From NCBI GenBank assembly GCA_963677165.2, contig CAXXSX010000002.1:1922001-1986000 (forward strand): DNA of 64,000 bases, written 5' to 3'. This stretch comes from JAFGXT01 sp963677165 (lineage in GTDB: Bacteria; Verrucomicrobiota; Lentisphaeria; Victivallales; SZUA-371). Shown here piece by piece: positions 26,333-33,416 of this stretch (position 1 is its first letter; every line of letters begins with the position of its first letter). Position numbers and translations under genes: made by a program. The notes beneath the pieces are model-generated. The model was not told the origin of the DNA and made no database searches. It worked only from the letters and a program-made list of their open reading frames with translations.

Positions 26333-26345
26333 AAGGAGGTATGTT

Positions 26346-26669
26346 GTGAAATTGAGAGTCGGGCCGGAATTAATGACGCTGATGCAAAAGGCGCAGCGGG
26401 TTTATGAAGTGCGTTATTCCGATATGGCTGTTAAAGCTCTAAACAAGGCCAGAAGAGTCAGGCCGGATTTGTCCGGAGTCGATGCCGGATCAACCTATAA
26501 AGGTCAGGCTATTCGATTACAGCTGCTGCCAGGACAGGAGCCGGACCAGGAATATCTCCGGAAGGTTCTCAAGTGGTATCTGGATCAGCACAGTTATAAA
26601 GTGGAGCCCGTTCCAGAATCCGACCTGATTGAGGGAATTGATTACACCATCAAGGAGATCAAAGATTGA
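26346..26669 (+). CDS. small phage protein, unknown
   Basis: I choose the GTG at 26346, five bases after AAGGAGGT, giving 107 residues starting MKLRVGPELMTLMQKA. An upstream in-frame ATG would read through the repeat and is rejected. The protein is basic, helical at first and ends in a acidic Ile/Asp-rich tail. The function is unknown. Confidence 0.65.
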   Translation: MKLRVGPELMTLMQKAQRVYEVRYSDMAVKALNKARRVRPDLSGVDAGSTYKGQAIRLQLLPGQEPDQEYLRKVLKWYLDQHSYKVEPVPESDLIEGIDYTIKEIKD

Positions 26670-26868
26670 AACGAAATACTATCAGAGAGCTGGCTCTGGA
26701 GCTTAAGCAAATCAACGAAAGCGATATGGGCCAGCAAAAAAAGAACAGGCCGAGAAAGCTGCTATGCTGTACTGGTCGCGAGAATTCACAAAACAGGCAC
26801 TAGCTCCGGTCTGTCATAAGAAGCAGGAGTCTACCACGAAGGGCACGAAGATTGAACTAAGTCAATAG
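26666..26868 (+). CDS. small protein read through a -1 slippery site (or broken gene)
   Basis: A TTG start (26666) overlaps the previous stop and has AAGGAG upstream. The zero frame stops at 26803 after 45 residues. At 26737-26743 it contains A_AAA_AAG, the dnaX-type -1 heptamer, and the -1 frame continues to 26868 with more protein-like sequence (EQAEKAAMLYWSREFTKQA). The joined product is 67 residues. It is either programmed frameshifting or a deletion in an A7 tract. Confidence 0.5.
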
Positions 26869-27410
26869 ACTTTGACGTCACTGCAAAGCCATTTTTCGTT
26901 ATTGCCGTATTCCACTACCGCATAATACCTGGAGAGAGTCATGGCGCCGCTATTGTTCCTGGAGTTTACTTTTCCGCTGAACTTCCAGCGCTTCGGCCCC
27001 AGGACAACCATTTGTACGTCGCCGGGGAATTCGGCCGACTCCGGAGCGATCAGCTTCTTTTTAACAAATTGTTTTGCCATATGAGCTGCTTCGTATTTCA
27101 GCCCGCCGTTATTCTGTGTGGCTGATCCGGTTCTTTTACCAACCACGTGAGGAATTACCGGCTTTTCCGCATTAAGTCTGGTTTCGCGGTTCCACATAAA
27201 CCAAAGAACGAAAACAACAGTCAATGAAATCGCTGGCCAAAAAATCAAATTAAACATCAGGCTTGACTCTTGCCTCTTATACTGTAGCGGGTCAGGAATA
27301 AAAGCAGTTTTGCACTTCGGGCATTTTGCCTTTATACCGGCTTGGCTTTTTTTTATCTGTATTTCATGCCTACAAGCTGGACATTTGGTAGTGATTAGAT
27401 CAGATTCCAT
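26862..27410 (-). CDS. zinc-ribbon membrane protein
   Basis: A 182-residue protein with a zinc ribbon at the N-terminus (CPACRHE at about 10 and CPKCKTAF at about 30), one transmembrane segment (FNLIFWPAISLTVVFVLWFMW) and a C-terminal domain with the pattern AKQFVKKKLIAPESAEFP, seen in various small bacterial membrane proteins. It lies downstream of the repressor on the same strand, so it is probably expressed in the lysogen. A superinfection or host-fitness role is possible but unproven. Confidence 0.7.
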   Translation of the reverse strand: MESDLITTKCPACRHEIQIKKSQAGIKAKCPKCKTAFIPDPLQYKRQESSLMFNLIFWPAISLTVVFVLWFMWNRETRLNAEKPVIPHVVGKRTGSATQNNGGLKYEAAHMAKQFVKKKLIAPESAEFPGDVQMVVLGPKRWKFSGKVNSRNNSGAMTLSRYYAVVEYGNNEKWLCSDVKVY

Positions 27411-27539
27411 AATTTCCCCCTAATATAAATATTTTTATGTTAATATAAAATCTCTTACTCCCAACCGCTTTGATCAAAGCCATATTGCGGACAGCTGCTC
27501 ACGTCCTTTCTTCGTGCAGGGTACCTCCATCCCTTGACC

Positions 27540-28283
27540 TCAGCCCGCCTTCGAGTGTTTTTCCGGAGCAGCACGGGCATTGTCTTTGCGATTACGCTTC
27601 ATCTCTAACACTCGGAAAAGTATATCCTCTTGCTCCTTCGCATCCAACGTTGGAAGTTTTTCAATAATTGTTTTTATCGTTGGAGAATGCTCAAATTCAT
27701 ATTCGACTTTTTCTTCAAATAAAACATCAAGTCTAGAAGCTTTACGAAATAATTTTTCTCGAATCATAGGGTTTATAAAAGGATGAGAGTGAACAATTTC
27801 ACGCATTTTTATATCATCCGATGATAATGCGATATCAGGAAGAGGAATATTTGCAATATCATCTCCGATACATTTTTTTAAATTTCCAAATCGCTCAGGA
27901 GGGCCAGAAAGCCAAGAACATAACCTCGCTATAAACTCGCATAATTCGTACTGAAATTCTTGCTTTTGAAGTTTAACTTCCTTGGTTTTTGTTTGCGATT
28001 TTTCATAGTTATCAATGATATCATCATCGTAAAAATCTAGTACTCCCGAAGCTTCTTTAGAAAGCAACTCACGGATTACACGCAAATCTTCAGATGGAGG
28101 AGTTAGGTTTTCGGCCAATATCTTTATTCGTTCGGTTGATATTGGTCTTTTTCCGTTAAGCTGAAGGTTTAAAACAGGTTGAGATATATGCAATAAGTCA
28201 GCTATCGTTGATTGAGAATAACGGCTATTTCCCACCCACGATTTAACAATTCCTGCAATAGTTTCCTGTGTTTTTTTGTTCAT
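27540..28283 (-). CDS. phage repressor-like HTH protein
   Basis: A 247-residue regulator with an N-terminal lambda-repressor-type helix-turn-helix (STIADLLHISQPVLNLQLNGKRPIS, about residues 25-49) and a helical C-terminal part without an S24 peptidase motif. It is divergent from the Cro-like gene over an A/T-rich operator region, the usual immunity layout. It is therefore the best candidate for the lysogeny repressor. Confidence 0.8.
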   Translation of the reverse strand: MNKKTQETIAGIVKSWVGNSRYSQSTIADLLHISQPVLNLQLNGKRPISTERIKILAENLTPPSEDLRVIRELLSKEASGVLDFYDDDIIDNYEKSQTKTKEVKLQKQEFQYELCEFIARLCSWLSGPPERFGNLKKCIGDDIANIPLPDIALSSDDIKMREIVHSHPFINPMIREKLFRKASRLDVLFEEKVEYEFEHSPTIKTIIEKLPTLDAKEQEDILFRVLEMKRNRKDNARAAPEKHSKAG

Positions 28284-28418
28284 ATAAATTTTAAAATACA
28301 GTTTCTTTTTAAAAAAAACAAGTTTTTAATTGTTTTTAACTTGAATTATTTCATATTGTGATATAAAATTATTTCAGACATGAAATATTTATAACAAAAA
28401 GCGAAATAATTTTATTCC
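28284..28418. promoter_or_regulatory. divergent immunity operator/promoter region
   Basis: Very A/T-rich. It contains the palindrome ATTTCA-GACA-TGAAAT (28371-28386), a further half-site AATTATTTCA at 28344-28353 and a wider CAAGTT...AACTTG repeat at 28319-28343. A TATAAA box at 28362 could serve the rightward early promoter. These look like repressor/Cro sites. Confidence 0.6.
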
Positions 28419-28598
28419 ATGAGCAATTTATCAAAAGTCAGAAAGTCAAAAAGAATCAAGCAGAAGCAGCTTGCGCATATACTTGGTGTTACTCCACAAG
28501 CAATAAGCGCTCTTGAAAGAACTGGAATTAAGACTGTTCGCCTGGCAAGGAAATACGCGGTTGTTCTCAAGTGTGATCCCCTTGAGCTTTTAGAATAG
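28419..28598 (+). CDS. Cro-like small HTH protein
   Basis: A 59-residue protein consisting of one helix-turn-helix (KQKQLAHILGVTPQAISALER, as in XRE/Cro families) and ending in DPLELLE. It is the first early gene and divergent from the repressor. There is no strong ribosome site, so its mRNA may be nearly leaderless. It probably represses the repressor gene during lytic growth. Confidence 0.75.
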   Translation: MSNLSKVRKSKRIKQKQLAHILGVTPQAISALERTGIKTVRLARKYAVVLKCDPLELLE

Positions 28599-28679
28599 GT
28601 TTTCGCAGATTGAGGGAAGTGTGACATGCGACACTGCATAACGGTTGGTAAAAGTCAAACAAGAAGAGAGAATGATGAC

Positions 28680-28907
28680 ATGGATGAAATGATTGATAGG
28701 AGGCTCTTTGATCTGGAGCGGAAAAATATTGAACAGGACGTCAAGCTTTCTAATCAGAATGATTATTTAAAGAATTTAGACAGCGCATACAGACATTCAA
28801 GCGAGCAGATTCGTGAGCAGGAAAAACAGATCAACTGTCTGCTCAGAAAAGTAGAATCACTGGAATATCAAGTCGGGTTCTTAAGAGAAGTAACTACCGT
28901 TAAATGA
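28680..28907 (+). CDS. small coiled-coil phage protein
   Basis: The internal ATG at 28680 gives 75 residues starting MDEMIDRRLFDLER; an in-frame ATG 54 bases upstream is possible but poorly led. The protein is a charged coiled coil almost throughout (EQEKQINCLLRKVESLEYQ). The function is unknown. Confidence 0.6.
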   Translation: MDEMIDRRLFDLERKNIEQDVKLSNQNDYLKNLDSAYRHSSEQIREQEKQINCLLRKVESLEYQVGFLREVTTVK

Positions 28908-28931
28908 GCAAGCAGTCAGGAGGAGATAACA

Positions 28932-29054
28932 ATGAGGATAGCGATTGAGAGAATAGTCAGGAAGGTTGCCAGACGTCGCAGCCTGGTCAAGCGTCCGTTG
29001 TTCTCTTCCTGGAGTTTGCCGGACAAGTTAATTAAGAAGATCAACAGGAATTAG
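28932..29054 (+). CDS. small basic phage protein
   Basis: A 40-residue very basic protein (MRIAIERIVRKVARRRS at the start) with an AGGAGGAG ribosome site. It is short, but the site and its place in a tight string of early genes support translation. No function can be assigned. Confidence 0.5.
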   Translation: MRIAIERIVRKVARRRSLVKRPLFSSWSLPDKLIKKINRN

Positions 29055-29066
29055 GGATAAGAATCA

Positions 29067-29369
29067 ATGGCTTACAAGGGAATCGAAAATATAGCGGTCG
29101 ACTATAACGATCCGAGTAAAATTGCTTCCAAAATGGATGAAGCCGATGACAACAATCAGCTGAATATTCCTGCCGACGGAATGTTCGACTGGCTGGCAGT
29201 TATGGCTGTCGGCAATTTCGCTGCAGAGAATCCCGAACGGTGGAAAACGATCGCGCTGAAGTTAGCCGAACCTGGTCTTAGTCAGTCCCAGATCGCCAGA
29301 CGTTTAGGGCTTCACCAGGCAACCGTAAGCCGTCATCTGAGAAAGTTAAACATTTTTACAGGTTGGTAA
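29067..29369 (+). CDS. HTH DNA-binding phage protein
   Basis: A 100-residue protein with an acidic N-terminal half and a C-terminal helix-turn-helix (GLSQSQIARRLGLHQATVSRHLRK). This resembles sigma-region-4 or ArsR-like recognition helices. As an early-operon DNA-binding protein it could act on middle or late promoters; no Mor/C signature is seen. Confidence 0.65.
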   Translation: MAYKGIENIAVDYNDPSKIASKMDEADDNNQLNIPADGMFDWLAVMAVGNFAAENPERWKTIALKLAEPGLSQSQIARRLGLHQATVSRHLRKLNIFTGW

Positions 29370-29388
29370 ATCAACAAGGAGAGAAGAA

Positions 29389-29781
29389 ATGGAAATGGTG
29401 AAATGTTCGAAATGTGGAAGGCCGACTCCAGGTGTCGCAACTATGGCAGCAATGGGAGTTCCGACCGTTTGCCGTGAGTGTTCCATGGCTGAATTTGAGG
29501 AGAAAGCGAAAGCACTCAGGGCAGCAATACTGAAAGCTCTTCCGGAAGTTCATGTGGGCGACAACATGGGTGCAGGTCTGGAATTGATTGAAGGTCATAA
29601 AAGCCTCAAGGATTTGCTGGCGTATGCACGCTGGGCCGTAAAAGAAGGCAAACCCACGATCGAGGTCAGAATGAATCTGGTGCATGATATTTTCCAGATA
29701 CCGGTCTACCTGAAGGATGACACATTTTTGCCCAGGACAAGCGGATACGCAAAGCGGTTTCCTGAGTTTGCAAAAGTCTAG
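29389..29781 (+). CDS. zinc-finger phage protein, unknown
   Basis: A 130-residue protein with an N-terminal four-cysteine zinc knuckle (CSKCGRPT and CRECSMAE) and a mixed alpha/beta remainder. An AAGGAGAG ribosome site precedes it. No family is recognised. Confidence 0.6.
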   Translation: MEMVKCSKCGRPTPGVATMAAMGVPTVCRECSMAEFEEKAKALRAAILKALPEVHVGDNMGAGLELIEGHKSLKDLLAYARWAVKEGKPTIEVRMNLVHDIFQIPVYLKDDTFLPRTSGYAKRFPEFAKV

Positions 29782-29793
29782 CAGGAGAGAGAG

Positions 29794-29988
29794 ATGGCAG
29801 CGCTTAAATATTACGGAGAATTGAGCAAAGGTGAGCTCTGGCAACGTAACCAGACGCTGCATAAAATCCTTTTGGAGAAGGATGCAAAAATCAGGGAGTT
29901 GCAAAAGCAACTCGCAGCGGAAAGAGAAGAACGGCGGGACTTAACAGAGAAGCTTTTTGAGTACGAATTATCAGGAGTACAGCAATGA
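29794..29988 (+). CDS. small coiled-coil phage protein
   Basis: A 64-residue, highly charged helical protein (KDAKIRELQKQLAAEREERRD). It has an AGGAGAGAG ribosome site, and its stop overlaps the next start in ATGA. The function is unknown. Confidence 0.55.
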   Translation: MAALKYYGELSKGELWQRNQTLHKILLEKDAKIRELQKQLAAEREERRDLTEKLFEYELSGVQQ

Positions 29989-30215
29989 ATTTTATTTTTG
30001 GATCACGTCTGGATTTATCGAGACTGCAGCTGCCCGATGGTTTGATCGGTTACCGATTAAAGGAGCGCAACACTGAATATGCTCAGATTTTTCTGAAATT
30101 CCAAAATCGGATCGAGCAACGTTATCTGCAGATTGATGAAGCCGGGAATATCTTTCCAAGTGAAGTTTTAGTCGCCATAAATTACAGATCAACCACGGAG
30201 AACAACAATGGCTAA
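29985..30215 (+). CDS. small phage protein, unknown
   Basis: A 76-residue protein coupled to its upstream neighbour by an ATGA overlap, and overlapping the next gene by eight bases. It is beta-prone with no motif recognised. Confidence 0.5.
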   Translation: MNFIFGSRLDLSRLQLPDGLIGYRLKERNTEYAQIFLKFQNRIEQRYLQIDEAGNIFPSEVLVAINYRSTTENNNG

Positions 30216-30375
30216 GTGTGGAGAAAAATGTGAGATTTACTCGCGTGTGACCGGATACTTCAGGCCGGTAAACAACTGGAATGATGGAAAGAAAGCTGAG
30301 TTTAAAGATCGTCAAACATTCAGTGTGCCGGAAGAAATCGCAAGACTTGCGGCAGCTAAAAAAGGAGTAGCATAA
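30208..30375 (+). CDS. stand-alone glycyl-radical-like peptide resembling the NrdD C-terminus
   Basis: A 55-residue protein. It carries CxxxC (Cys4, Cys8), then YSRVTGYFRPVNNWNDG and KKAEFKDR. In class III (anaerobic) ribonucleotide reductase NrdD the extreme C-terminus has the same order: cysteines, then the glycyl-radical loop RVxGY, then a GKxxEF segment. Gly16 would correspond to the radical glycine. No NrdD catalytic domain or NrdG activase is nearby. It could be a spare part that restores damaged NrdD, as GrcA/YfiD does for pyruvate formate-lyase. The likeness is clear to me; the function is inference. Confidence 0.65.
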   Translation: MAKCGEKCEIYSRVTGYFRPVNNWNDGKKAEFKDRQTFSVPEEIARLAAAKKGVA

Positions 30376-31524
30376 ATGCTGAAGATCGGAATAAATGTCG
30401 AGATATCGCCTGAGGTTATTGCCCAGGTGTTAGACTCAAGAAAAAGTGATGCAGAAAGTATTCGTCAGGCAACATTAAAAGGATTCATGGCCGCAATGGG
30501 GCTGGCCGAATATGAAGCCGGTTTCCGGAAACGTCATTCAGGCAAATCAGCTGATTCAAAGCCCAAGGAAGATGGGAAAGCAGCAGAAGGTTCTCCCTGG
30601 GAAAGCAACTTGAAGGATACGGCTGGTCAGGGTGACATCAATCTAACGGAAGGGATGCAGTTCAGTGCGGACGGTAAAAACGACTGGCACGACAAACCAA
30701 CCCCGGACGATTGCTACGTGCGGTACCTTACGGAATCCGGCTGGGGTGAACCAATTCTTCTAAAAATCGATACTTCAGAAATTCAGAAAGAAGCTCCGGA
30801 CAGCCATAAAGATTCCGGCTCGGGGATATTCAGCCCTGAAGTTGCAAAGCCATTACAGGAATCAGTCGAGAAAGATGATAACCGTTGGGAACTGATCCAG
30901 GAGGCCTATGAGACTCTTGATCACAAGCTGCCTGCCGGACCTGGCGGCCTGATCGTCGCTCTCAAAGATCTCGGCTGGTCGATTGATAAAATCGCCGCCT
31001 TACTGGGGGTCAAGCAAGATGCCGTTGAGAATGTATTCAAAGGCCACTTGGGAATGGTCATCGAAAACGGATTCAATTTTTACTGTAACGCAGTAGGACA
31101 GCCCCGGAAGAAAGCAGAAAAGCCTTCTGTCGCTTCCAAAGTGCCGAAGCAACCGAAAGCTCTGAAGAAACAATCAAAGGCGGTAATTCGCAATCGCAAG
31201 AAGAAAACCGAAGAGACTCCAGAGAAGCCGCAGAAGCCAACCAAATGCGAAGAGATCCGCGCGGCGATCAATCCAGCCGAGTATAAAGATATTCCTTCTC
31301 TGATCGCCGGTATCCAGGAAAACACCGGGCTCACCAAAAAGGCGATAGCCGAGGCAATCGGCCTGGCTCCATCCGACCTGTCAAACATGATATCAGGTCG
31401 TCAGTTTTACCCGTACATGCAAGATGCCCTGCGTCGGATCGGCTGGCCAGCCCAGGAGCCTGGAGAAGAATACAAATCAGAAATTCACGCCAGGCAGGCC
31501 TTGGAGAAGGGAGAAGGCAAATGA
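30376..31524 (+). CDS. HTH-containing phage protein, unknown
   Basis: A 382-residue protein whose ATG follows the previous stop immediately (TAAATG). The N-terminal part (about 1-50) is helical. A first HTH-like segment is LGWSIDKIAALLGVKQDAVENVF (about 198-220), then a basic Pro/Lys linker (about 235-295). An XRE-type HTH lies near the end (GLTKKAIAEAIGLAPSDLSNMISGR). It may be a multi-domain DNA-binding regulator or replication accessory. Confidence 0.6.
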   Translation: MLKIGINVEISPEVIAQVLDSRKSDAESIRQATLKGFMAAMGLAEYEAGFRKRHSGKSADSKPKEDGKAAEGSPWESNLKDTAGQGDINLTEGMQFSADGKNDWHDKPTPDDCYVRYLTESGWGEPILLKIDTSEIQKEAPDSHKDSGSGIFSPEVAKPLQESVEKDDNRWELIQEAYETLDHKLPAGPGGLIVALKDLGWSIDKIAALLGVKQDAVENVFKGHLGMVIENGFNFYCNAVGQPRKKAEKPSVASKVPKQPKALKKQSKAVIRNRKKKTEETPEKPQKPTKCEEIRAAINPAEYKDIPSLIAGIQENTGLTKKAIAEAIGLAPSDLSNMISGRQFYPYMQDALRRIGWPAQEPGEEYKSEIHARQALEKGEGK

Positions 31525-32012
31525 GTACAGCTAAAAACGCGATCGAAATCAATTCGGCTCTCCGGCAGCATATCGCCGGAGCCGTGAAGATCATCGGCAG
31601 CCAAAGAAAGTTTGAGCGTCAAGCCGGAATCGCTACCGGTCATATCACAAAAATCCTTAACAGCCGGGTGCGGGCCGTAATGCCGGATGTTTATCTGAAA
31701 CTGACCAAGACCACAAGAGATATTCACAATGGTCTAAAAGCTATTGCTTTAAACAGCAACGCTAAATTTGAGACAGTGCGAAAGTTGGATGAAATATCGC
31801 AGGCCAGGACCGCAAAACTGGGACAGTTGCTGGGACGCGCCGAAGCTGCCCTGGAGATCGCCGAGGAAACGATTGACGGCGAGGCCTTGGACAAAGCGTT
31901 GAAGATAGCGAAGCATTCTCTCGGCGAACTCTACACCGCAGCTTCTGTCCGTACGACGGACGGCGTTTATAATGCTCCAGGCTCCGCCGTCGCAGAGGGG
32001 GGAATGGCATGA
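31521..32012 (+). CDS. HTH-like phage protein with repeat-encoded C-terminus
   Basis: A 163-residue protein coupled to its upstream gene by ATGA. The N-terminal region (FERQAGIATGHITKILNSRVRAVMP) looks like an HTH, followed by helices. The last 22 residues (from SVRTTDGVYNAPGSA) are encoded by a dispersed repeat, so the ancestral protein was probably shorter. Confidence 0.6.
   Translation: MSTAKNAIEINSALRQHIAGAVKIIGSQRKFERQAGIATGHITKILNSRVRAVMPDVYLKLTKTTRDIHNGLKAIALNSNAKFETVRKLDEISQARTAKLGQLLGRAEAALEIAEETIDGEALDKALKIAKHSLGELYTAASVRTTDGVYNAPGSAVAEGGMA
31947..31997 (+). repeat. GTCCGTACGACGGAC-family repeat (copy 7, coding)
   Basis: Head GTCCGTACGACGGACGGCG, then TTTATAATGCTCCAGGCTCC and GCCGTCGC. 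It lies wholly inside the 3' end of a gene and directly ahead of the Gam-like start. Confidence 0.85.
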
Positions 32013-32506
32013 GCAAACAGGTAACAGTTGAAGCGTTCGCAGTACAGATTGAATCGTTTGCCCAGGATAAACTTGAGCAAATAAAAGACGCTGCCAAGAT
32101 TGACAGGCAGGTTCAAATCTACAAAGACAAGCTTTACTCTGCCCACAATGAGCGATTCGGACACTTGGAAGAAACCGAGAAAGGCCTGAATAAAACCATT
32201 GAAGCAAATCCGGGATGGTTTGTAAAACCGAAATCACGCAAAACCACCAGTGCGGTCTATGGTCTGAGTCAAGGCAAGGGATCACTGACTGTCACTGATG
32301 AACAGGCCGTAAAAGATTACGGCGTTCAAGAAGGGCTCCAGTTCGTCCGCATCAAAGAAGAACTGGACAAGGAAGCCATTAAGGCCGCAATCGGCAATGA
32401 AGAAAACAAGGTTCCCGGCGCAGAGATCACTGTACCGAAGCCGACCGGATTTGTGAAGCTCAATAAAGGGCTGCTGGATCAAGCAAAGAAATCAGCCGCC
32501 GAATAG
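32009..32506 (+). CDS. Mu Gam-like host-nuclease inhibitor
   Basis: A 165-residue protein of the Gam family, which binds DNA ends and shields them from host exonucleases. Features are the long N-terminal helical hairpin (about 10-65), then GWFVKPKSRKTTSAVYG and the Pro-rich C-terminal strand region. The position shortly before the transposase genes fits. Its start overlaps the previous stop. Confidence 0.85.
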   Translation: MSKQVTVEAFAVQIESFAQDKLEQIKDAAKIDRQVQIYKDKLYSAHNERFGHLEETEKGLNKTIEANPGWFVKPKSRKTTSAVYGLSQGKGSLTVTDEQAVKDYGVQEGLQFVRIKEELDKEAIKAAIGNEENKVPGAEITVPKPTGFVKLNKGLLDQAKKSAAE

Positions 32507-32528
32507 GGGAAAGGAAGGGGTATTAGCG

Positions 32529-33263
32529 ATGGGACATGGCACAATAACAGAACTTTTTACAGGAAATATACCGGAGTCGCTTGAGGGTAAAACCGCCCTC
32601 GCTGGTGATCTGGTCAGATTGTCAAGGCGCATTGTACCGGTGACCGCAATGCTGGTCGCAGCGGCCAGTGACGATAATTTTCCAAACGACTCGCGGGGAT
32701 GGCTCGAATGGTGCCAGGATAATGTTCCCCTGGATAAATTCGAGCTGCATCATCGCCGCCAAATCGGTCGGATGCTAATCAAGGTCAAAGATATTAACCA
32801 GAAGTCTTTTGAACGTCTCTTCGAACTCGACGGAAAGAAGCTGCTGCCCATCGCTAAAATCCCTGTCGAAAAGATTCCCGGATTCCTTTCCCACTACAAA
32901 GTCGAAAACATGGGCCGTGATGAAGTTCGTGATGCCGTATCTGATTTTCTGGGAGAAGTCAAAGAAAGCAAGCCCAAGCAGCTTAAACTTCCGGGATTTG
33001 AAGCAGCCGTTGAAGGTCTCGGTAAACTGGTGGAAAGCAAATTCGACTGGGAATATGCCGTCGGAGATGAAGACCAGGCGCAAACGTGCCTGCAGTCAGG
33101 CTTCGGCCTCATGGGCGCGGCCCTGGCTTATCACAAACGCCAGCAGGATCCAGATATTGAATATCTCAACAACATCAAGCTGCAACTGCTTGACGAAGCC
33201 AGGGAGATAGAAGCGGCGATCAGCGGCAAAGCTCCGAAGTCAGACAATTTACTTAATCTGTAA
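32529..33263 (+). CDS. phage protein of unknown function (early operon)
   Basis: A 244-residue helical protein. RGWLEWCQDNVPLDKFELHHRRQIGRML resembles segments seen in phage or plasmid proteins that bind DNA, but I cannot name a family. It lies between Gam and the transposase, where Mu-like phages often keep replication accessories. Confidence 0.55.
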   Translation: MGHGTITELFTGNIPESLEGKTALAGDLVRLSRRIVPVTAMLVAAASDDNFPNDSRGWLEWCQDNVPLDKFELHHRRQIGRMLIKVKDINQKSFERLFELDGKKLLPIAKIPVEKIPGFLSHYKVENMGRDEVRDAVSDFLGEVKESKPKQLKLPGFEAAVEGLGKLVESKFDWEYAVGDEDQAQTCLQSGFGLMGAALAYHKRQQDPDIEYLNNIKLQLLDEAREIEAAISGKAPKSDNLLNL

Positions 33264-33338
33264 TTTTTTATAAAAGGTTTTCACAATTGAATTTATTGGG
33301 ACATGTCCCAAGCCCTTACGCAGGGCAGCGCCGGAGAG

Positions 33339-33378
33339 CCTCCGGAGGCGAGTAATGCTCCAGGCTTCGCCATCGCAT
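33339..33378 (+). repeat. repeat tail with variant head (copy 8)
   Basis: CCTCCGGAGGCG (palindromic) replaces the usual head, followed by the same tail AATGCTCCAGGCTTCGCC found in copies 6 and 7. The 153-base gap before the transposase also carries a TAAAAGGTTTTCACA site at 33271-33285. Confidence 0.65.
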
Positions 33379-33416
33379 GAATAAAACAACAAGAAGGAAC
33401 AGGAGGTTAGAATATT

